Below the pieces are notes generated by a model that saw nothing but the letters and a program-made list of their open reading frames with translations, ran no database searches and had not been told where the DNA came from. Of a DNA stretch of 6,310 nt, positions 1-4,866 are shown one piece after another. Origin of the DNA: Desulfovibrio sp. UBA2564 (lineage in GTDB: Bacteria; Desulfobacterota; Desulfovibrionia; Desulfovibrionales; Desulfovibrionaceae); contig DDLU01000195.1 in assembly GCA_002340305.1 (NCBI GenBank), positions 1-6,310 on the forward strand, written 5' to 3'. The position numbers and the translations under genes are program-made. Positions within the stretch are counted from its first letter, which is position 1. Every line of letters starts with the position of its first letter.

Positions 1-238
1 CACCATAACAGACGGTAAGGTCAGTACCGCCCGTATCTGCCTGAACGGGGTGCATAACAATCCCCGCCGTTGTGAAACTTCCGAAGAAGCACTCATCGGT
101 AATCCCCTTTCCGAAGGGTTGGCAACACAGGCAGGAGAACTGGCGGTAGCGGAAGCAAAACCGCTTTTCCAGAACATCCACAAGGTCCAGATGTCCAAAA
201 CCATCGTAGCAGACACCCTCTTGGAGTGCGCCAGATAA
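1..238 (+). CDS. Molybdenum hydroxylase FAD-binding subunit, C-terminal end (partial)
   Basis: The reading frame enters from the left (first whole codon at position 2) and ends at TAA 236-238, leaving about 78 residues. They match the C-terminal domain of the medium FAD subunit of xanthine dehydrogenase/CO dehydrogenase-type enzymes (XdhB, CutM). Visible marks are 'TARICLNGV', a Pro-Arg turn ('NNPRRCETSEEALIG'), 'AGELAVAEAKPL' and a terminal 'HKVQMSKTIVADTLL', which corresponds to the 'YKVQIAKTLVKRA' ending of clostridial and proteobacterial homologues. In the family this subunit passes electrons between the 2Fe-2S subunit and the NAD(P) or other acceptor through FAD in the cytoplasm; the FAD-binding residues lie upstream, outside the window. 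The next gene starts 19 nt later, so the two are probably one operon. An in-frame ATG at 50 is internal and not a start. The substrate cannot be told from this domain. Confidence 0.85.
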   Translation, partial: TITDGKVSTARICLNGVHNNPRRCETSEEALIGNPLSEGLATQAGELAVAEAKPLFQNIHKVQMSKTIVADTLLECAR

Positions 239-257
239 GCGCAGGAAGGTTAGCCAA

Positions 258-887
258 ATGGCAGATCAAAGCTTCAAACAGGAAATAGCAGATACTTCCG
301 GCATTATCCTCGCAGCCGGTAAAGCCACCCGGATGGGCAGGGACAAATTGTCCCTGCCCTTCCGGGGTAAACCCATGGTTCAGCACGTCATCGACGCAGC
401 AAGAGCATCCCAACTCAGCAATGTAACCGTGGTACTGCCCGAAAAATCGGGACTGCATTCCATCCTCGATCTCGAAGGATGTGAAATAGTCACCAGCCCG
501 CAGCGGGACAAAGGCCAGGCCGAATCTTTCAAGGCAGGCCTTAACAACGTCAAAGACCGCGTGCAGGGTGCCATGTTCTTTCTCGGCGACCAGCCGCTCA
601 TCGAGCCGGAAACCATCGACAGACTGGTCTGGGCCTTTTCGCAGGAACCGCAATGCTGGGTCGCCCCCATTCAGGAAGGAATGCGCGGCAATCCCATCAC
701 CATCCCCAGCACATGGTTTGAACGTGCCCTTGAACTGGAAGGTGATACCGGAGCACGCCCGCTGCTGGCATCCCCCGGACTGGCCCTGCGACTGGTACGT
801 ATCCACGAAGTAGGCCCGTTCATCGATATCGATACCGAGCTGGAATACCGGCAGCTTCTGGATCGTTACGAGCGCAAAAGCGCCTAA
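258..887 (+). CDS. mocA: Molybdenum cofactor cytidylyltransferase (MocA-like NTP transferase)
   Basis: A 209-residue protein of the MobA-like nucleotidyltransferase fold; the family is usually about 190-210 residues. It should attach CMP from CTP to molybdopterin, giving the dinucleotide cofactor (MCD) used by xanthine-dehydrogenase-type enzymes. The N-terminal nucleotide loop reads 'IILAAGKATRMGRDK' (residues 16-30). The LAAG form, rather than the LAGG of GTP-using MobA, points to the CTP-type enzyme. 'FLGDQP' (108-113) carries the metal-binding Asp, 'GMRGNP' (141-146) and 'GDTGARPLL' (162-170) are family blocks, and 'DIDTELEY' (190-197) is the usual C-terminal signature. The start is supported by AGGAAGG at 243-249, 8 nt upstream. 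It lies between the FAD subunit and yqeB with gaps of 19 and 9 nt, so it is probably the dedicated cofactor enzyme of this hydroxylase. The resemblance to E. coli YgfJ/MocA is from memory; exact nucleotide specificity is inferred. Confidence 0.88.
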   Translation: MADQSFKQEIADTSGIILAAGKATRMGRDKLSLPFRGKPMVQHVIDAARASQLSNVTVVLPEKSGLHSILDLEGCEIVTSPQRDKGQAESFKAGLNNVKDRVQGAMFFLGDQPLIEPETIDRLVWAFSQEPQCWVAPIQEGMRGNPITIPSTWFERALELEGDTGARPLLASPGLALRLVRIHEVGPFIDIDTELEYRQLLDRYERKSA

Positions 888-896
888 GGGGCAGAT

Positions 897-1706
897 ATGA
901 ACTATTCATCACCATTAATAGCCATTCGCGGAGCAGGCGATCTTGCCACAGGCATTGCCATGCGCCTGTACCGTGCGGGACTGCGCCGCATCGTCATGCT
1001 CGAAACCGGACACCCGCTGGCAGTACGCCGCACGGTGGCCTTTTCCGAAGCAGTTTACCACGGGGAGGTGCAGGTGGAAGGAGTCTCCGCAATCTTTGCG
1101 GAAGACATGGATGAAGCTGCTTCCATCTGGGCAAAACAGAGTGTGGCAATCATATGTGATCCCTGTCTGCTCAATATTAATGAGATTAAACCGGAAATCC
1201 TCATTGATGCCATTATCGCCAAGAAAAACCTCGGAACGGAAATCAACATGGCTCCGCTGGTTATCGGGCTGGGGCCGGGATTCACTGCCGGAGTTGATGT
1301 ACACAAAGTCATCGAGACCAAACGCGGGCACCACATGAGCCGGGTCATCCATGAAGGGGCAGCCGAACCGAACACCGGAATTCCCGGTAGCGTCAAAGGC
1401 TTCACCGTGGAGCGGGTCTACTGGGCGGAACATGGCGGAGTATTTAACACCGGCTTTGATATCGGCGACGAAATTTCTGAAGGCGAAAAGCTCGGTGATG
1501 TGGACGGCACCCCGGTCATCGCGGAAATTTCCGGCGTAATTCGAGGGCTGCTGCGCAACGGAACGCCGGTACGAAAACGAACCAAACTCGGCGATATCGA
1601 TCCAAGGGCCACCAAAACATATTGCGGAGAAATTTCGGACAAAGCACTCTCCATCGGCGGCGGTGTGCTGGAAGCAGTCTGCGCACATATATTTTCCAAG
1701 GACTAA
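897..1706 (+). CDS. yqeB: Selenium-dependent molybdenum hydroxylase system protein, YqeB/EF2563 family
   Basis: A 269-residue protein matching the EF2563/YqeB family over its full length. The N-terminus has a Rossmann-like glycine motif 'IRGAGDLATGIAMRL' (residues 10-24), followed by 'HPLAVRRTVAFSEAVY' (39-54), 'APLVIGLGPGFTAGVDVH' (about 119-136), 'NTGIPG' (about 159-164), and the C-terminal 'ISDKALSIGGGVLEAV' (247-262). The family is known from comparative genomics to co-occur with selD and molybdenum hydroxylases in genomes where selenium is used as a labile Mo-site ligand. Its biochemical reaction is not established; a role in inserting or handling selenium or sulfur at the cofactor is inferred. 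The ribosome binding site AAGGGG (886-891) overlaps the mocA stop codon, suggesting translational coupling. A small oddity is the Cys-Asp-Pro-Cys stretch near residues 87-90, where remembered relatives mostly have a valine-aspartate-proline sequence without cysteines. Confidence 0.9.
   Translation: MNYSSPLIAIRGAGDLATGIAMRLYRAGLRRIVMLETGHPLAVRRTVAFSEAVYHGEVQVEGVSAIFAEDMDEAASIWAKQSVAIICDPCLLNINEIKPEILIDAIIAKKNLGTEINMAPLVIGLGPGFTAGVDVHKVIETKRGHHMSRVIHEGAAEPNTGIPGSVKGFTVERVYWAEHGGVFNTGFDIGDEISEGEKLGDVDGTPVIAEISGVIRGLLRNGTPVRKRTKLGDIDPRATKTYCGEISDKALSIGGGVLEAVCAHIFSKD
1698..1702 (+). promoter_or_regulatory. Ribosome binding site fixing the yqeC start
   Basis: AAGGA lies 6 nt before ATG 1709 and inside the last codons of yqeB. 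It selects this start over an upstream in-frame ATG at 1622, which would make the protein overlap yqeB by 85 nt and add 29 residues with no family resemblance. Confidence 0.75.
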
Positions 1707-1708
1707 CC

Positions 1709-2500
1709 ATGGGTTTGGACAGCACCAGCATTAGCGAACTCATACAGCCTGAACAGAGGCTGATTACCCTCACCGGAGCGGGAGGAAAAACTTCACTGTC
1801 AAACTGGGTGGAATCGTTTTTAAGGGCAAACAAAAAACGAGTTATAACCACCACGACAACGAAGATCCTCCCGCCCAAAAGAGGGCATGTTGTTTTACAG
1901 GCGGACGGTCCCGATTTCTTTAATCGGGTCCGGGCCGCCTTTACTGCTGTTTCAGGGGTAACTATTGCCGGCGACTACGATAAGGCTTCCGGCAAACTTC
2001 GGGGAGTCAGCAGGGAAACCATTTCTGCAATGCTTGATGCAGAGCTGGCAGATGTCATTCTGGTGGAAGGGGACGGGGCGGCACGCAAACCGCTGAAAGC
2101 CCCGGCAGGACATGAACCGGTAATCCCGCAGGAAAGCGGACTCTGCATCGGGGTCATGGGTATTGATGCAGTTTACCGGACCATGAGCGAAGCCTGCGTA
2201 CATCGCAGTGAATTATTCAGTGCCATCAGTGGAGCAACAAACGGGGATGTGATCAGACCGCGCCACCTGATCAAACTGGCTGAATCAAGCCTCGGGTTAT
2301 TCAAAGGGGTTTCCAAGGGATGTTCAAAAGCGGTTTTCCTCAACAAAACCGACAGCCCCGGCGGCATGGAGCTGCTGGCTGAATTTGCACGTCTTTTAGA
2401 TTGGACAAGCAGGACGGATATAAACTGGTTTGCCGGTAGTGTACACAGCAGGGAAATTTTCACATTTCCGCAGGCTACCCCAACCATGCCGCTTGAATAG
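1709..2500 (+). CDS. yqeC: Selenium-dependent hydroxylase accessory protein YqeC
   Basis: A 263-residue soluble protein matching the YqeC family. The N-terminal 'LTGAGGKTS' (residues 21-29) is the family's variant P-loop, followed by the Thr-rich strand 'VITTTTTKI' (45-53). 'ILVEGDGAARKPLKAP' (117-132) is the diagnostic block; most relatives read EADGA, so the Gly at 121 is a mild variant. 'VHRSEL' (164-169) and 'FLNKTD' (210-215), an NKxD-type guanine-recognition motif, complete the pattern. These motifs suggest a nucleotide-binding maturation factor, possibly a GTPase, for the Mo-Se hydroxylase; its partner and reaction are not known. It starts 2 nt after yqeB, so the two are almost certainly co-translated. 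The gene appears intact and of usual length. Confidence 0.88.
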   Translation: MGLDSTSISELIQPEQRLITLTGAGGKTSLSNWVESFLRANKKRVITTTTTKILPPKRGHVVLQADGPDFFNRVRAAFTAVSGVTIAGDYDKASGKLRGVSRETISAMLDAELADVILVEGDGAARKPLKAPAGHEPVIPQESGLCIGVMGIDAVYRTMSEACVHRSELFSAISGATNGDVIRPRHLIKLAESSLGLFKGVSKGCSKAVFLNKTDSPGGMELLAEFARLLDWTSRTDINWFAGSVHSREIFTFPQATPTMPLE

Positions 2501-2535
2501 AAAATACAGCTTGTGTTTTCGTAATTGTCTTGAAA

Positions 2536-2542
2536 GGGAGGA
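2536..2542 (+). promoter_or_regulatory. Strong ribosome binding site of the BCCT gene
   Basis: GGGAGGA is placed 7 nt before ATG 2550. It is the strongest Shine-Dalgarno sequence in the window and decides the start against an in-frame ATG at 2430, which lies inside yqeC. I found no convincing -35/-10 pair in the 49-nt yqeC-BCCT gap, so separate transcription of the transporter is not supported by the sequence. Confidence 0.75.
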
Positions 2543-2549
2543 TATATCT

Positions 2550-4112
2550 ATGGATCATCAAAAAAAGACCGAAGAACTGATCGCCCCCTGTCCCACAGGG
2601 AAAAACGGAGTCTGTAAAATATGTTTTTACGGAGCCTTTTCGCTTATTCTCGCTACCTGTATCCCACTTATGCTTTATCCTGCTGAAGGCGAACAGGTCA
2701 TCAACAAACTTTTCAAATTTATCACTGTGGAAATGGGCTGGCTGTACATGCTTGCCGCGCTGGGTGCTTTTTCACTCATTCTCTGGTTCGCCTTCGGTCC
2801 CTTAAGCTCCAAACGACTGGGGGACAAAGTTGAATACTCAACATTCTCGTGGATCGGCATGCTCTTCTGCGCCGGGGTGGGTGCCGGAATCATGTTCGGC
2901 GGTTCCATCGACTGGGCTTACTACATGGCCTACCCCATGCATGGCGAACCTGCCGGGTCATGGAAGGCCGCTGAATGGGGTACTGCCTACGGCATGTTTC
3001 ACTGGGGACCTATCTGCTGGTCCATTTACGCTATTCTCGCCATCCCCATCGGCTACAGTTACTACGTAAAGAAAGTCCCAATCCTGAACATTTCCCAAGC
3101 TTGTAAAGGACTGTTCGGCGATAAAGTTCACGGCTGGCAGGGCAAGGTCATCGACATCATGTTCATGGCTGGACTGGTTGCCGGATCGGCGACCGCGCTG
3201 GGGCTGGGCATTCCCATTGTTGCAGCCGGAGTCGTATCAGTGACCGGGATGGAGCATTCCTTCCTGCTGGAGTTCGCAATTCTCATACTGGTAACTCTCA
3301 TATTTTCAGTTACTTCCTGTTTGGGACTAAAAAAAGGCCTGAGTAGACTTTCCGATTTTAACGTCTATATCGCCATGGGACTGATGCTCTTCGTCTTCAT
3401 TGCCGGACCGACAGTATTCCTGACCGATATGGCAATATCCTCCATGGGACTGATGATTTCCAGCTTTATCACCATGGCAACTTGGATGGACCCCGTTGGC
3501 GGTAAAGGTTTCACTCAGGACTGGACTATTTTCTACTATGCATGGTTCGTGGCCTACGCCCCGTTCATGAGCTTGTTCATCGCCAAGATTTCACGCGGAA
3601 GAACGGTACGCCAAGTTGTGCTCGGGCCGATCATCATCGCTTCTTTCGGCTGCGGATGTTTCTATCTCATCTTCGGTAACTTCGGCCTGTACCTGCAAAT
3701 GACAGGACAGTTGGACGCAGTGAACATGGTCACCCAGATGAAAGGGGCAACCGTCATCATGGCTATTGCCGATTTCCTGCCCTTTGCCCCACTCTATAAA
3801 CTGGTCTTCGCCACAGTAACCGCCGTCTCCATGGCAACTACCTTTGACGCGGTTTCATTCGCACTGGCAGCAACAACTACCACCATGCTCTCCCCGGAAG
3901 AGGAACCCGCACGCTGGAACCGTCTATTCTGGGCGGTCTCTCTGGGCATGGTTCCTACCGGGATCATGCTCATTGACGGACCGCTTTCAGTGCTCCAAAC
4001 CGCATCCATTGTGGTCGGCCTGCCCGTGCTCGGCATTGTCGCCATCGGCGTGGCTTCATTCCTCAAAGAATACCAACGCACCGGATGGGTCGAAACCAGT
4101 TGTAAAAGTTAG
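2550..4112 (+). CDS. BCCT-family (betaine/carnitine/choline-type) secondary transporter
   Basis: A 520-residue, strongly hydrophobic inner-membrane protein with about 12 membrane segments (first near residues 26-43, last near 482-505), a normal BCCT core length. The Gly-rich third segment reads 'GVGAGIMFGGSIDWAYY' (109-125). The fourth contains 'HWGPICWSIY' (151-160), whose W152, W157 and Y160 have the spacing of BetP W189/W194/Y197. The family signature is 'DWTIFYYAWFVAYAPF' (324-339) followed by 'AKISRGRTVRQ' (345-355). 'ATTFDAVS' (429-436) keeps hydroxyls at 430-431, where BetP has its Na2-site Thr/Ser, so sodium coupling is possible. Both tails are short, about 13 residues after the last helix, so the long osmosensing C-terminal tail of BetP is absent and a nutrient-uptake role is more likely. 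BCCT members carry zwitterionic or quaternary-amine compounds; the substrate here is unknown. It sits 49 nt after yqeC and 2 nt before the decayed moeA-like gene. Confidence 0.9.
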   Translation: MDHQKKTEELIAPCPTGKNGVCKICFYGAFSLILATCIPLMLYPAEGEQVINKLFKFITVEMGWLYMLAALGAFSLILWFAFGPLSSKRLGDKVEYSTFSWIGMLFCAGVGAGIMFGGSIDWAYYMAYPMHGEPAGSWKAAEWGTAYGMFHWGPICWSIYAILAIPIGYSYYVKKVPILNISQACKGLFGDKVHGWQGKVIDIMFMAGLVAGSATALGLGIPIVAAGVVSVTGMEHSFLLEFAILILVTLIFSVTSCLGLKKGLSRLSDFNVYIAMGLMLFVFIAGPTVFLTDMAISSMGLMISSFITMATWMDPVGGKGFTQDWTIFYYAWFVAYAPFMSLFIAKISRGRTVRQVVLGPIIIASFGCGCFYLIFGNFGLYLQMTGQLDAVNMVTQMKGATVIMAIADFLPFAPLYKLVFATVTAVSMATTFDAVSFALAATTTTMLSPEEEPARWNRLFWAVSLGMVPTGIMLIDGPLSVLQTASIVVGLPVLGIVAIGVASFLKEYQRTGWVETSCKS

Positions 4113-4573
4113 AGATGAAAACAATACAAGTACAAGACGCAGTAAATACTGTTCGCTGCCACGACAAAACCCGCAGCGTTCCGGGTGAAGGCAAAGGTCC
4201 GGCTTTTCGCAGGGGGTATATCGGTACGGAAGAAGACGTGCCGACCCTGCTCAATATCGGCAAAGAGCACCTCTATGTTTTCGATCCTGAAGAAAGTTGC
4301 GTGCATGAGGAGACAATACATGAAACGGAACAGGTGTTAGCGCAACACCCGCTTCTGAAAAGCTGCAAAGTCGGCATAGTTACTACTGAAAACGAAGTAT
4401 ATAAGGGACGCATCAAGGACAAATTCGGTCCGGTAGCCAGAAAGGAATTTGAAGGATACGGCTGCTCAATCGTGGTCACTGGCAGCATGTCTGTTGACCC
4501 GGATGATCAGACCCCGGCCTCAATCAGGGCCACAGGGGCAGAGGTCATTACCTATGGAGTGCCTACCTTCCCG

Positions 4574-4574
4574 G
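4574..4574 (+). other. Frameshift lesion 1 in the moeA-like pseudogene
   Basis: Up to CCG 4571-4573 the protein reads 'VITYGVPTFP'; the homologous text then continues in the next frame from AAA 4575 as 'KQFMYTKPSGVPIVELPGY'. The lone G at 4574 is best explained as the remnant of a glycine codon that lost two bases, because P-G-x-x-F restores the family's spacing; a one-base insertion would give a piece one residue too short. Confidence 0.75.
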
Positions 4575-4679
4575 AAACAATTCATGTACACCAAGCCCAG
4601 CGGCGTTCCCATAGTGGAGCTGCCCGGCTACGTAATGTACTATAAGGCCGGTACTTTTGACCTGATCGTACCCGAATTA

Positions 4680-4681
4680 CC
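4680..4681 (+). other. Frameshift lesion 2 in the moeA-like pseudogene
   Basis: The middle frame reads 'FDLIVPEL' to TTA 4677-4679. The homologous text continues from GCC 4682 as 'AGKEVTSEDIIRLGHGG', leaving CC (4680-4681) as a codon short of one base. This returns translation to the original frame. Without it the middle frame stops at TAA 4710-4712. Confidence 0.75.
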
Positions 4682-4798
4682 GCCGGTAAGGAAGTTACCA
4701 GCGAGGATATAATCAGACTGGGACATGGCGGCTGTTGCGAAGGGTATGCTGAATGCCGCTATCCGGTCTGTGCATTGGAAAGGAGACATAGCGGGTAA

Positions 4799-4866
4799 TT
4801 GGACCACGCTATGAACAAGGCTGCGAGGCTAAATCTTTTGATACAACAAGGGTGAAAGGAAAACCA
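4799..4866. other. Non-coding gap between the pseudogene and the chemoreceptor gene
   Basis: The gap holds the chemoreceptor's ribosome binding site AAAGGA (4855-4860, 6 nt before the ATG). I found no T-tract terminator, no sigma-28-type or sigma-54-type promoter and no good sigma-70 pair, so it is unclear whether the receptor gene is co-transcribed with the genes to its left. Confidence 0.5.

Larger units (their letters stand above)
4115..4798 (+). pseudogene. Decayed molybdopterin-binding protein (MoeA/CinA-like, hydroxylase-associated)
   Basis: The frame-corrected product matches a molybdopterin-binding family of roughly 340 residues found with Mo hydroxylases, but only about 228 residues remain. 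The N-terminus is good: 'CHDKTR' (15-20), 'VPGEGKGPAFRRG' (22-34), 'IGKEHLYV' (48-55). Then about 80-90 residues expected after 'HEE' are missing (junction near 4310-4340) and the text resumes at 'KVGIVTTENEVYKGRIKDKF'. A second loss of about 30 residues follows 'EGYGC' (near 4465), before 'VVTGSMSVDPDD'. Frame is lost near 4574, restored near 4680, and the gene ends with 'GHGGCCEGYAECRYPVC' and TAA 4796-4798. Read literally, translation would stop at 4643-4645. Motif glycines are changed (TTG to TTE, TGG to TGS), as expected under relaxed selection. It has only a weak ribosome binding site and begins 2 nt after the BCCT stop, so it was probably coupled to that gene. The ancestral lengths are from memory of the family. 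Confidence 0.85.

Noticed and set aside
93..806. Long open frame on the minus strand opposite mocA (237 codons).
   Set aside because: Its translation resembles no family I know, it runs antisense to a clearly conserved gene, and it has no ribosome binding site that stands out.
915..1688. Long open frame on the minus strand opposite yqeB (257 codons).
   Set aside because: It is the shadow of a gene with full-length family motifs on the plus strand; its own translation shows no recognisable domain.
2430..2549. Forty-residue N-terminal extension of the BCCT frame.
   Set aside because: Most of it overlaps the end of yqeC in another frame, it has no family resemblance, and a strong ribosome binding site precedes ATG 2550.
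3373..3455. Direct repeat of CCATGGGACTGATG at 3373-3386 and 3442-3455.
   Set aside because: Both copies encode Met-Gly-Leu-Met in membrane helices in the same frame; shared codon choice explains the match without a mobile or regulatory role.
4574..4681. Programmed ribosomal frameshifting as an explanation of the split moeA-like frame.
   Set aside because: No slippery sequence is seen at either site, and the two large internal losses and changed motif residues elsewhere in the gene point to decay.
4790..4810. Weak inverted repeat (AGCGGG with CCACGCT) across the pseudogene stop, as a terminator.
   Set aside because: The stem is short and bulged and no T-run follows it.
4811..4855. A 14-residue frame (MNKAARLNLLIQQG) just before the chemoreceptor, as a leader peptide.
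   Set aside because: It has no clear ribosome binding site, and its composition shows no attenuation-like run of one amino acid; length alone makes it likely by chance.
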